Positions 11,919-24,691 of a stretch of DNA of 64,000 bases are shown in pieces. This DNA is from Rhizophagus irregularis (taxonomy: Eukaryota; Glomeromycota; Glomeromycetes; Glomerales; Glomeraceae), in assembly GCF_026210795.1 (NCBI RefSeq), contig NC_089430.1, forward strand, positions 3,782,001 through 3,846,000. Reading direction: 5' to 3'. The stretch's first letter is position 1. Each line of letters starts with the position of its first letter. The position numbers were made by a program, and so were the translations under genes. Below the pieces are notes generated by a model. The model had not been told where the DNA came from. It did no database searches and saw only the letters and a program-made list of their open reading frames with translations.

Positions 11919-14900
11919 CTATGTTGTTAATTTTCGTCCCGAACGTCGTATCTATAAAAAAACCTAATTAGAGTAAGTTATAAAAAAAATGTAAATAATA
12001 AAAATAGATACCTTTGGCTCAATATCCATTTCATCATATTCTGAACCTTCGTGACCTTGCTCACTTTGATTTACGTTGGAAGATTCAGAATCTTTCATTT
12101 CTATATCGCTTGCTTCAGAAACATCATTAGATTTCTCTGAATCATCATCACTGCTAGTTGATATAACTGCCATTGATTTTATATTAGACTTAGCAGCCCT
12201 TGGAACTGACCTACATAAATAAGAATAAAGAAATTGATCTAATTGAATCTTGTACGTATTAATAATGATAAATAAGTATTTACTTTCGAGTGGAGATAGA
12301 CGGAGTTCCCCGAGTATCTGCATTAATTTTACGTTTCTTTTTAGGAGCTTGACTTGAGGTCTTTCGCCCTTTTCTAATTGTTTTCGGCTATAAAGTATAA
12401 TTTAAAAGTTTATTCATATTCTCGATATAGTAATGAAATAGTTTAAACTCAAATGACCTTATCGCTTTTACTGTGTGTGGAAGCATGTCTCTTCTCTAAT
12501 ATTTTTAAAAACTCACTGGGAATATAACTTTTTTTCATAATCTATAATATGTTCATTAGTTTAGTAAAATAGTTCTCGTAAAAGTAAATTTACTATTAGA
12601 TATGCACAAACCTCCGATATAACCTCAGGGTTCGGTAGGTTTTTAAATAAGTCCTCGGGAAGTTTGACATGTCCAGGAAATGTAGGCAAGCTCCAAGAAC
12701 AAGACTTACACTTAATACGGATAAGGTATTCAGTCAAATCACTCAAAGCGTATAAATTCTAAATGAATCATGATTTAAGAATTATAAGTATCTACGTTAT
12801 ATATTATTACATATTGATGCCTTATTATTCAATACGTTGTGTATATGTATAACCTCGCTTTGATCCAAAGTCTGCGCATCGCGAACTTGTTTCAATCTAC
12901 CAGTTATATATAACAAGAAAGATACGTTCTCGGCATTTGCAATAGTATCTAAGAAGAAGTCTATATACCTGTAAAAATATATAATTTAATCATTCATTTA
13001 TATTAAATTAAACTACATTAACTACATTGAAATTAGAAACAAATAATAATAACTCACGCAACAAATTCATTGAGAATATCTGGTTCACGGGAAAAATCAG
13101 GGTGATGAGAAAGGAGATGAATAAGCCGAACCAAAGACATTTCGAAATGCATTGATTTGTCACCTATATTAGATTAATGTAATAAAAGCTTTGTATATAA
13201 TATAATAAGAGGAATTTAAGGAAAAAAAATGGAGTACTTACGAATTGCCTTTGATGCAAGAGAGTGTCTTATCAGGAAAACTTTGACCTAATACGGCAAA
13301 ATTGTAATATATCCATCGAGTATATGTTATTTGATTTGGATAATTCGGGAGCAACTATTATTTTAAATACTAATATATTACCATTTCGCGAATTGTTTCA
13401 TCCGGGTCATGCGCAATTAAAAAAAATATGGATAAAAATCGCGCGTTAAGATGATATCCACCACAATATTTTATCAGCCGTGAAGCGAACGCAAAACGAA
13501 CATGATAACATGGATCCTAATTAATTATATGAAAAATATTACTAATACTGTATATATCAAAATACTCAAAGGATAATCTAAAAATTGAGAAAGATACTTG
13601 TATCATTAATGCTAGCTCTTGTAATTCTGCGGCAGAAATCATTGAATCATAAATCTTCTTCCTTGCAAGTTTCAATACAGAGTGTACAGCAACTAACCGT
13701 AAACGACTCTGAAATGATGGTCTTATAGAATTAAGAAAATAGCCAATCAAATTGATTATTACCATGAAACATCTTAAACAAATGCTAAGAATCAAACAAG
13801 CCAAATGGTTAATTACCTTGTAGATTTATCAGAAATGAGCTCACCGCCTCCTCTTATTAATGTCCAAAGCAACTTAAAAACAGGCTTTGCTAAATCTTGA
13901 GCACTCTCTGTTTCTGCTATAGCAAGCAAACGGTTCACGAGAACTTTTAAACCCAATACCTATTACAATAATATTGTTTATAAAATCGCGACGATTTTAA
14001 AACGAAATGCTTAAATAGTCAACGAAATATGGATGTTTCAACATAAGCAAATAGATTGTTACATCTAAATACCTTTGCTTTACATTCGTCATCAAGCTCG
14101 TCATCGTCAACCCATTCGGCTTTATCTCCAGGAGTTGCCTATTTAATTTAACAACATATCATTTATTTTATAAATTATAAAGCAAGGATTTCATAAACTT
14201 AATACAAACCTTATTACGATTTTTCATAATTAGTTCTTTGACTATGAAATTCGTAATTGTATCACTTTGTTGCTCATATGTCGTGGGCATATAAAGTGCA
14301 CATTGGCTGAGCACAGAAAGATACGATAAAATATTTGGCGAAGTTACCATAAGATTGGGGATAATTTTCTGAGAATTACGGAAATAAATAATGAAAAAAC
14401 ATAATTGGTGAATATAATAACAAATAAATAATAGTAAAGCATTTGTCAAAAAGAATCTTGTATCTACTTTGAATAAATCACTACATAATTGTTGTTTCTG
14501 TCGAATATGAGTCAGAATTATGGCCGCAAATTTAGCCTGACGTGGAGACCCGTTTAGTGCAAATTGCATATAACGTTGTATAGTTTCACTGCACAAAGTG
14601 AATTTTGTCAGTTGCAAATATCATAATACTTTGATAAAAATGGATAAAAATCAAATGAGAATTAATAACCTATCCTGATATGCTTCATCAGGAAATGCTT
14701 TGGCCAGTTTAGAAAGTGCCTCTAGGCTATCTTCAACTAGAACGAGATGTAATAAAAATTAGTAAAACATTGTATATAATGTTATAAATAAAATTTACCT
14801 ATCATCGAGCTTTCATCTTCTTCCTTAAGAAGAGTAGTTAGCTTTTCAAAATGTGATCGAAATATAGCGGGAAATCGGGAAGATATATCCTATTGATTGA

Positions 14901-17900
14901 AATAAGTTATGTTTTTGTGTTATTCTTCTTCAACAAAAATAATCTAATATAAGTCATTTTCAAATTACCGTAAACAATTCATGAGCTATGATCGAGTGCT
15001 CATTTTGCTGCTCTCCATCAACGGATTTAATTTTGTTCATAAGCAAAGGAACCAAGTCCCTATTAATGGTTGTTAAACTAACACGTCGTATCAAGATCGA
15101 AAATGTTTCAAGTGATGATGCGGCTATTTGTTCAATGTGTTTAATCGCATCTTTCTAATAAAATAAATGATTATTATGAATTTAACTAGTTAGAAATTCA
15201 AAATTTTTTTTTTTTTAAAAGAATAAACATATTTACGGCAGATTTTCGGACAGTTTTATAATCTGATTGTGGATTCATACAATCTCTGATTAACTTATAT
15301 ACACGAGTATCCCGAAGTTTTGCAAATGCTGACAAATGATTTTTCGATTTTTCTGAATCAGGGAGTTTGCCTATTATTATTTAAATGTAAGATTTTTTTG
15401 AACAAACTTAAAATATATGTATGTAATATTTATTATGAAAATTAATGTTCCAATTATACATGTTCGAGAAATATAATTAGGAAACTGACCTGAAATACGT
15501 TCAATGACTTGATTCAAAATATTCGACAGTTTTTCGCTATCTTCATTATTGGAGTCATCCTTAATAAATTATAAATAATCAATATTTAAAAATGATAAAA
15601 ATTAAATTTAACAACAATTATTATATAAAAATAAATTATACATTGTATTTTTCGCAAAGCTTCAGAAATGTCTCCATGTCATTAATTGCTCTGAATATTA
15701 TACAAAATCAGTTAAATTAACCCAAGAAAGAAACTCATATAAATATATACAAAAAACATACTCTCTTTGCCTCTGGAACAAAGAGAAGAATCCTTTCTTA
15801 GCTTTTGGGTCAAGTGACCCAAAGACAACAATGATTCGATCCATACGCGCCGAATCTCCATTGTTGGATGTTAATATCTCCTCGTACATTGCCTTTTCAA
15901 CACAAACACTAAAAGAGTTAAAGAAATGCTTAGTTAGTTATATAATAAGGAAAATAAAAAAAAAACAAATAAAAAATTTATTTACTTAATTTCGTTATCT
16001 TTTATATAAAGAATATTTAGTATTTCTGAGGGAATCCACCCAAACTTTTCAATCGCGTTCGCATCATGATCTACACTATTAAAATATAAAATTTCGGTTA
16101 TGTTTTCACTGAAAGTATATTATTAAAAAACACTGCATACATTTCAATGTAAGCCATATTATATAATCGCGCTAAAGCTTTAATTGCCTCCTGTCTAACT
16201 CCGTGCTACACAAAATTTTGATTAAAATGTATTATATATTTATAAACACGACAAAAGAAACATTATATTTACTTTACGATCACGGCATCGTTTGGCTAGT
16301 TCAATAAATAATTCTTTTCCCACAAGTTTGGAAGCACACTCATATTCTAATTGCCCAAAAACTTTACATACAGCAACTCTAACTTTATCGTCAGGATCTG
16401 ATATTTTGGAGATTATTGCCTCTAATATGATGACAAATATGCTAAAGATTAAACTGACCGCTAAGTTAAGCAAAAGTATAGAAGATCATTATATTTCATA
16501 CCATTTATCTGTTTGGCCAGTTCGTGATGATTAATATAAAGAGGCAAACAATATTCTGTCCAAGCACATCGGACATCCGGTATTTTATCGTTTCGTCTTT
16601 ATGTCGAATAAATTTTATATTTGACCAGGATTGAGATTAAATATTAATATAAATAACAGACAAGAACTAGAGAATCCAACCTAAGTAGCCACATCTTCCA
16701 AACATTGTCATAACGACTTGCTAAAGTGGAATTTTTCTCGGAAAACATTTCTCCAAGAACTTGTGTGGCAAGCAGACGTAAAGGAGTATCGTCCAACTAA
16801 AATACACGTTATTAGGATCCATACATGCAAATTGAAACTTTAAATTATTTAAAATACAAACTTTCAATTCCTCTTCTAATTGGGGTATAACGTTTAACAA
16901 TAAGCCCGGTGCTGTCCTATTTAACTCTTTAATAAGATCATGGGCTGTTTTGAAATCATTCAGTTCTTCTGCAGATGTCCCATTTTTACCGGCTGCAACA
17001 ATAACATCTGTAAAATACTGTACGTAACAATTCATTATTACTAAATTGATATGGAAAGTATAGGAAAATAACATAAAAATTACCTACTTGACAAACATAT
17101 CGTTGTAATTTGTCTGTTGCATGCCTGCAAACCTCGCTAGCTAATTTATAAGCTGCTGGATTTTCATCCTAGATAAACTCACAAAAGTATCAATTAAAAT
17201 ATAAAATAACTGAAATAATAAAGATACAAATAAATAAATACTTTTCGTTTTTTTAAAAATTGTGCAAGTATTATATCGATCACATCTTGAGGCAGTCCAT
17301 TACTTTCATTAATTAATTGTTCAAGAATGTCTATCATATGTGATTGAACAATATTCGACATATCTGACCTACATTAGATATATATTAAGATGAAAAAAAA
17401 TGTATGAAGATATTAACTGATGCAAAAAAAAACTAATCAACTGACCTAATGATATCAAAAAAATCTCTGAATAATTCAGTCAAAAGTTCTTCATAGTTTT
17501 GAAGATCTAATATCAATAATACTATTTTAACTCTTGCTAAATTTTCAAGCAAATGAAAATATAAATCAAAATAAGGTCCATCTTTATTGGCAATATTTTG
17601 CAATTGACGAACAAAAAATACAAAAATGTCCTACGATAGAAAACAAGAAATCAAAAATATAGAATTAAATAAATTTGATATAAATAAAACGCGAAAAATA
17701 ATTACTGCACTTAGCTAAGATTATTTTTTTCCTTACTTTGAGTTCATGGACCGTATATGGTGCATCTGGTGCGTAAAGTCTTAGCAGATCCGATATACAA
17801 CAAGCTACATAAGCCCTTACTCCCCAATCCTTATGGCCTATTAAATTTGCATTAATTAAGTCGCGAGTCACGCCTTTTAAAGAATCTAAGTCAACCTGAT

Positions 17901-18116
17901 CTTGATCCATAACGGAAACTTCTCCAAATAAATTCTAAACAAAATTTTAATATAAAACCAATTTTTACGAAATGTAAAACTCGCTAAGCAAAAATTGCTA
18001 GATACCTTTAGTCTCTTTAATAGTTCTGCAGTGGAAAATGGTTTCTGTGACGAGACGAGTTTTTGTTTGAACTGGAGTCTGGCTGGGCGCGAAGTCGTTC
18101 CCTTACCTGTAGCCAT
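11919..18116 (-). CDS. PDS5: Sister chromatid cohesion protein Pds5
   Basis: Pds5 is a HEAT-repeat protein that binds cohesin (Scc1/Rad21) with Wapl and Eco1 and controls cohesin loading, release and acetylation in the nucleus. The start is MATGKGTTSRPARLQFKQKL at 18116. The N-terminal hallmark follows: [38 protein letters not shown] (about 17840-17740 and the next exon), cited here only as a region. About twenty exons give one long alpha-helical repeat protein. The C-terminus is a disordered tail with nuclear-localisation-like basic runs (KKKRK near 12330) and an acidic Ser/Asp/Glu segment (12020-12150). The last small exon reads IRRSGRKLTT and then TAG at 11919. It is divergent from the uS8m gene. 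No lesion was noticed, though I did not trace every splice phase. Confidence 0.92.
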
Positions 18117-18438
18117 TTCGATAATTATTTTCTAGAAATAAATATTTTACTTTGTTACTTCAACTATGAGTTGTTACGCGAACAAACACGTATTGCTCCA
18201 ATGTTGAGTCGTGCTGTTAGCTACTTGAATTGTTCGATGGGAATAGTTGATCAAATCAATGGACCAACAGGCAACAGTTTTTGGTGGTTCACGTTCCTAA
18301 TCAGGGTTACACCAACCAATTATACATGTGACTGATCATCTGCGTTCGATCACGTGATTTTGAAAATTTCATCATCCACATCACGTCTCTGTTATCCAAT
18401 ATAATGATGATCTAGATTATAAAAAATTTCTCTCGACG
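18117..18438. promoter_or_regulatory. Shared upstream region of PDS5 and mitochondrial uS8
   Basis: 322 bases separate the two divergent start codons, so this must contain both 5' flanks and probably a bidirectional promoter. I see no clear TATA element and give no motif call. Confidence 0.45.
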
Positions 18439-18900
18439 ATGGTGGTAGTTCATGAAATTTGTGCACGCGTTCAAAATGGCTTTAGAGCCCGTTTACAAAG
18501 TATTGCTGTTCCAGATACAAAAATGAACCTTGCGATTTCCATGATCCTTTATCGGCAGGGTTTTATTTCTTCTGTACAACGTGGTAATCACCTTGAACCA
18601 GATAAAAATGTTGTCAAAACTCAACCACACAATATTGCAAGTCGAAGGTTATGGCTTGACCTTAAATATCGAGACAATAAACCAGTTTTACAAAATATGT
18701 CTTGCGTTAGCAAGAGTTCAAAAAGAGTATATATGAACGTTGAAGAGCTTAAAAATCTGACCACTGGAAAGAGGGCTAAATTTATTCCACCTTTAAAGCT
18801 CGGTGAAATTGCTATCATTGGGACATCTCGTGGTGTCTTGGAAATTAAAGAAGCTATTGAGCAAAATCATGGTGGAGAAGTACTTTGTAGGGTTATCTAA
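18439..18900 (+). CDS. MRPS8: Mitochondrial small-subunit ribosomal protein uS8m (MRPS8)
   Basis: A single-exon 153-residue gene. uS8 binds the central domain of small-subunit rRNA; this is the mitochondrial form. Visible family features: an N-terminal helix region (HEICARVQNGFRARL), then ILYRQGFISSVQRG, RRLWLDLKYRD and the conserved C-terminal block GEIAIIGTSRGVLEIKEA..GGEVLCRV. Length fits fungal mitochondrial S8. It is one of the few intron-less genes in the window. The ATG at 18439 is the first in frame. Confidence 0.93.
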   Translation: MVVVHEICARVQNGFRARLQSIAVPDTKMNLAISMILYRQGFISSVQRGNHLEPDKNVVKTQPHNIASRRLWLDLKYRDNKPVLQNMSCVSKSSKRVYMNVEELKNLTTGKRAKFIPPLKLGEIAIIGTSRGVLEIKEAIEQNHGGEVLCRVI

Positions 18901-19233
18901 TTTATCTTTAAGAATCATCAAAAATTCATCGTCAACATAAATCGTAAATTTAAGAGTGCTGTAAACAAAAGGAGAGCATTATAAATTATAAAACTATTAA
19001 TTAATTTAATTCGATTATCTTTTACCAGGATTCCAATATTATTTAATATATTCATTATATTGCCAATAAATTTCATTATGGGAATATTAGAAGTAATATA
19101 ACAACATAACAAAAACCTAATAGACAAATAATTTTTGATTTTATTAAGGAGCTATTGAGTTGCAATAACCTTCAGTAAAGAAACATCATCAAATGTCGCA
19201 TCATTCTCTAGAGGAAATCATAAAAGAAACAAA

Positions 19234-19633
19234 TTATTGGTTTAATTCTAAATTCCCTGTTACGATTGATGTTACGCTTTCATGTAACTTCCCTTGTAGA
19301 AGCAGCAGTAACTTAATAGGCCCATCTTCTGTAATCTGGTTTGGACTTAGAATACGGAGGCAATTTGAAAGTACTTGCTAGTTATTACTTATATAACTAA
19401 TGATTAAATCATAAAATTATCAGCTATTCCTATATTAATAATAATAGTAATTTACTTACTGTTAAAAAATAGTTTTGGAATTCTATTACCAACTTTTCAA
19501 AGGTAATTCCTTTTGAATTTAAACGAAAATCGGACTCACAGAAATCTGTGCATAATTTCGAAATTTTGGTTAAATGGCTGGGAAGATTAAACAAAGTTAT
19601 TTGGCAGTTATGGAACTCAGTTATTAATTTCAT
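19234..19633 (-). CDS. Small two-exon protein of about 105 residues, function unknown
   Basis: Exon 1 (19633-19460) reads MKLITEFHNCQITLF... to FEKLVIEFQNYFLT. The next base pair is a perfect GTAAGT donor. A TAG acceptor at 19378-19379 joins in phase 0 to exon 2 (19377-19234), which reads QVLSNCLRILSPNQITEDG and ends GNLELNQ before TAA. The joined protein is helical and amphipathic, with no TM segment or signal. I do not recognise the family. Support comes from the open frame continuing across a canonical intron and from the gap between uS8m and the PHF14-like gene, which it fits well. It could be a small subunit of a larger complex, but nothing in the sequence shows which. Confidence 0.55.
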
Positions 19634-19934
19634 AAATTAAAAAGTTGCTTTTTAATAGAATTTGATTGTACCATAATTTTTAATGCTATGGATAAGATTA
19701 ATCTTTGAATTCAAAAAATAATTAAACATCATCTCGCTTATGACCTTAGAATAAATATTTTTGGATTTCATAGTCTTATTGCAAATCTTAATAATAAATT
19801 CTTAAATTTATAAATCAGAATTCTTGCTTATTTACAATGAATACGGAAATTTAAATCAATAATTTTTTTAAATTTGCAATGTCTAAGTACTTTATTAAAA
19901 TTGAATATTAGCTTATTACCCTTATTATATATAA

Positions 19935-22900
19935 TTATCTGGTTGCAGATCTTAAGTTCCATTTTTTAGTAGGAATCGTAGGAACAGAAGGAGCCTCCCC
20001 ACTACCAGAATGCTCTGCTGGGCTTTCGCTTGTGGAGCTAGATGGATGGTCGCATTCCGCACATCGCCAAACATATCCTCCTGTGGGCATTGTACGTCTA
20101 GGAGGAACCATGCAAGCCAAATGGTACCATTTGCTGCAGTATCCGCAGCGTACCATTCGGTTAACTTTGTCTCTTCCTTTGAGCAACATTGACTCTCTTG
20201 CACGTTGTGGAGTAATGTAAGTCGCCGAAGGTTGATCATTGGCCGGTGGTATTACGAGTCTACAGATTGTACAAGTTGGCTGAGGTATAGGTGCTCGAAA
20301 CTGTGCGGCTTCTTCCTCCGTGAGCTTGGCTTTTGGTTTACGTCCAGCTTTCTTCTTTATTCCGCCAACTCGTTTTCTTTTAGGTTTTGTCGCTGTGCTT
20401 TGTTCAGACATTAGTTCTTCAGAATTTGCAGTATCTTGAACTGGTTCATCGTTCGTACTTTCATCTTGTGCATTAACCGTCTCAACGTTTTGAGTATCAT
20501 TCTCTTTTGATAATTCGGAAGATGTTTCTGCAACTGCGCTGTCATCTTGAGCAGTAGCAGTTGTATTTGTATTAGGATAAGGACTCGGACCAGTGAAACT
20601 AAGGAAATTTACGCTTCCTGTTTGATAAGGGGAAGCGACTCCCTCAGTTGTGTTGGTACATACTTTTCCATTATCATAGAATGTTGTTGTTACTGCAGCT
20701 TTATCAGGAATTTGAGATTTATTCTGCGAAGGCTCTGTCGTTGACTCATTTTTGACTTCATTATTATTATTTTTTTGTACACTAAACGAAGTAGTTTTCG
20801 GAGATTCAACCATTTCAGCTGCTGAAAGAAGTACACCTAATCCACCTAAATTAGAAGCATTAATAGCTGGTACTGAACCAGTGTTTGTCAAATTCGTAAA
20901 TGTGGTACTAGTTCTATTTTCGTTAACGTTTGAATAAGAATTTGTAAACATAGTTGGATTATTTTGGTTTATTTGTGCATAGGAACTTGCCACAAAAGTA
21001 CTTGTACCACCTTGATTAGTCACTGAACCAAAAGTTCTTGTATAAGTGGTAGCATTTCCTTGGTTAAGGGTAGTATAAGGATACCTAGTACTCCCTTGAC
21101 TGGCAGCATTATAAGAGCCTTGGAAAGTGCTTGCTCCACTCTCACTCAACGGAGCTCTAAATGGCGTTTGATTGGAACTTGATTCTGCCAAAAAGTAGCT
21201 TCTCTGGAATGAAGTCGTAATAGGGGCAGTAATACTGCTATATCCAATATTTGTGTTTGGTACATTATTGTTTGAAGGGGTTGATGTTTGGTACAAATTT
21301 CCATTACCATTACCATTGAAGTAACTTTGATTTGTGGTACTTGCGTTGACCGTATAATGAAGAAAAGAATCATAAACAGTTGAAGTACTTGAAGGAGTGT
21401 CTTCAATAGGGTTGAGTAAGGTGCTGATACCAATAACTCCTCCGCTTCTTATATTAGAAGAATCTTCATCATTATTTTCGGCTTTGTTGACTTTGCCTTG
21501 AGAACTTTGATCAAACGTCGCAGTATTAACGTCTGAAACATCGCCATGTGTTGAAGTAGTAGTTGCAACGTCTTTAGGCGTATATTCTCCATCTTCTGTA
21601 TCATTATTTTCGGGGATATTCGTCGCATCATTCTTTGGTTTGCTGAGAACCACCGGAAAAGTGGACCCTTCACTTTTCTCTTCAACATTAAGAACGTTAG
21701 TGATTTCGCTTGTCTTTGGTGCGATAGGGCGAAGTTTTGCCTTAGTATGAACTTTAGATTCACTTGTATTTTTAGTTTTATTCTTAGTGCTTGTTCTTTT
21801 AGAAGATTTCTTAGATGAGGTTGTGTTCGCATCATTAGTTTTAGAAACATCATCAGCGGTTTCGTTGGATTTTGTGCTCCTTTTGACTTTCTTGGTTGAT
21901 CTTTTTGCTCTCGCAGATGTTGAGGACGGACTATCATCTTGAATTGTCTCTGACACTTCAACTTGGTTAGTATCCGAACTTGCTGGAGCTTGCTCATTTA
22001 CTTTCTTTCCTTTATTAACAGATTTTCTCGATTTCTTATATTTTCTCTTTGATGGAGTAGACTGCACGACTTCATCGGCTGGTATCGATGCTGATACTTG
22101 ATCATTATTATTAGAAACAACTGCCTGCGTCTGTTCATCTACATTAGAAGTACTCTCAGATTGAACAGATTGAACATATTCAACTCGCTTTCTTTTATTT
22201 CTTTTAACATTCTTCTTTGATGATATAGACTCGGCTTCAGTCGTATTGGTTGACGTGGTAGAGAGATTTTCCTGGACTCGTTTTCTCTTTGATGAACCAG
22301 CTTGAACCTCATTTGTAATATCTGGTAATTGATCTTGGGAAGGTAGTTCAGCACGCTTCCTCTTTGGTGTTTCTGATTCAATTGCATTTTCTGTTATTTG
22401 CTGTGATTCTAGACCAACAATTCTCAGACGTGGAACTTTTCTTAGTTGTTGTGATTTAATAGAATTTTCATTCGATAGATCACTCTTTTGTGAGTCCCCT
22501 TCATCTTCGACAGACTTTTCTTTTCCTTTAATGCTTGCTGCCCGAGATCTCGTTGTCCTCTTGGGCGTCTGTTGTCCGTCATAATCTTCACCTTCTGGGA
22601 TTTCTTCTTGATTTAAAACGATCTTTTCCTTTCCTTTACTTGGTGTCTTTGGCCTGCCCCTGCTCTTTACACCATTTCGCCGCCCTCCCCGTCGAGCTTT
22701 TTCTTTTTCTTCCTTGGCTGCTTTTGCTAATGCGCTAACAACACTCTTGAGATTTAAAGACCTCATTTCATTGGTGTTAAGCTGTTTCACTTTTATGGAT
22801 TTTGCGATCCTTTTTATTTCTTTAGACCACACGATATTGTTCTTGATTGCCATTGATTCCATTAAAGTTTCGATTTTCGTGTAATTTGAACTTTCATCAT

Positions 22901-24691
22901 GAGTCTCGACCTGAATATTCCGCATGTGTGGGACTAGTGATAAAATGGCCTCATTGAATTTTTCTAAATAATTTCTTAAAATAGTATTTTCACCTCTTGC
23001 ATTAGGGATTTTAGCCTTAAAATCTCTAACATTTTTCTCTGCTTTTTCCTTTGCATCGATAAGACCATTATGTTTGGACGCTTGTTGCACGATTCGTCGC
23101 CGTGCATCCGTAATTCGTACCTCACGTTGGGCAGTGTATCCTGCGTACGCATCCTCGAATATTTCCCGAAGATTTTGACCGGGAAATCCACCTTGAAGTT
23201 GGGTATTACGTTCATCAGAACGTTTTAAACACTCATCAGCAAGAAAATCGTCTCGCATTCGAATCCACTTTTCGATTTTGTTTTGCCGAGGATGATCATT
23301 TGGTCCATGTTGCTTGCAGTACTATTTATAAGAAAATCATGTGTATATATAATTATCATATAGATGATTAACGAAACATAAATGATTAAAAACAAATGAT
23401 TAAAACTTGCGATAAAATAAGGGTCCGAGATATTTTCCTCGTCAACATACTCGGTGAGACCGTAGGCTACCGCGCACGTTGCATGAACCCAATTTTTACA
23501 TTGTCCGGCATCACAGTGTATTGCAGCGCCTTCTTCACTGTTGCAAACGTGACATTTCTAAACGAAAGAGAAAAAATACCAAATATATAATAAGTGTTGA
23601 TAAAATTAAAAACAATATATGTATTTTAAAAATAATACTTACTTTGCCCCAATTCTTAGGGTCAACATTCACAACCTGAATATCTCTCAAGTCTGCAGCC
23701 GAGCCGATATGCATGCCCGGCATCCAGAAAGCGCACAAAATATGAACCCAAACCATTGGCTCACCAGCCTCATCAGAGGCCCTTATTTTTCGAAAAGCTC
23801 CATTTTTATTAGGGCACAAAACGCAACGCTATTAGGTACAGGCAAATGTTAGTTTGATTTATAAAACAATCTATATCTTTGTAATTACTTACTACTGCAT
23901 CTGATGGTAGTGCAAGACAACGATCACAGTACCATGGGTCTTCCTTCTTCGGCAGTGTTGTGATCCCATAACATTCTGATATAAATTAAATGAAATTTTC
24001 ATTATACACAAATCATCATATCTGCGCCACGTTTTTCCGTTATAAACCAAAAGAAAAGTACATACCCTGATGAACAACGACATCACACTCCTTACCGTCG
24101 CAATAGACAAGGACATTATCTTTTGTTGCATCTTCATCTAGACATACGCAACAAAGGCCTGGATCCGACCTTTTCTATCAATGACCAAAAAAAGGAAAAG
24201 ATATTACGTTAATAATTTTTTTTTTGGGAACAGAAACTATAATTCCATCAAAAAAAAATCTCTCCTCTCTCGACAAAAAAAATAAAAAAAATAAAATAAA
24301 AAAATCAACCAGTATTGAAACCCTATTAGAAAAATATATATATAATTGGTCAGAAAATTTCAATAATATTTAAATATTCAAATACCCATTTTCGTAGCCA
24401 TCTAGCTCTTGGTGATTGGTCAGTTTCATTTTCTTCTGAAGAACTTTGTTCTCCTTCTTGACCAGCAACTACTTCTTCTCGGTCACCGTTCACGTTTTCT
24501 TCACCTGTATTGTTAAGTGGTGTTGGCGTATTTTCATGATAGCTTGAGTCACTATCATTTTGTTCACTCACAACAGTATTTTGTGAGCTTCCATTGATCT
24601 CATGCTCGCTCGATGAAGGACCCATTCCATATTCAAAATCAGGGTCGTGAGCAGCTCTTCTGGTAGTTCTTCGTCCTCGCTGAGATGCCAT
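19935..24691 (-). CDS. PHF14-like protein with N-terminal PHD, extended PHD and C-terminal PHD finger
   Basis: A nuclear chromatin reader, about 1,400 residues in six exons. The start MASQRGRRTTRRAAHDPDFEYG at 24691 leads into an acidic Ser-rich tail. PHD1: CCVCLDED.., VYCDGKECDVVVHQ, CYG, WYCDRC (24160-23900). A linked CVLCPNKNGAF knuckle and an extended PHD follow (WVHILCAFWMPG, CHVCNSEEGAAIHC, NWVHATCAVAYG; 23830-23400). A helical segment is next (to about 22750), then some 700 residues of basic, Ser/Thr/Asn-rich disordered sequence with many KRKR-type signals. The last finger is CTICRLVIPP..RCGYCSKWYHLACMVPP..WRCAEC (20270-20060), whose layout resembles the third PHD of PHF14. JADE/BRPF proteins share the first module but lack this last finger. 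The big last exon (from about 23320) is intact. Confidence 0.85.

Noticed and set aside
18063-18335. 90-codon plus-strand frame over the PDS5 start
   Set aside because: Overlaps the first PDS5 exon in antisense and shows no family pattern.
20010-22738. Many 60-180 codon frames on both strands inside the PHF14-like last exon
   Set aside because: Low-complexity coding sequence opens shadow frames; the 1,107-codon frame with PHD motifs explains the region.
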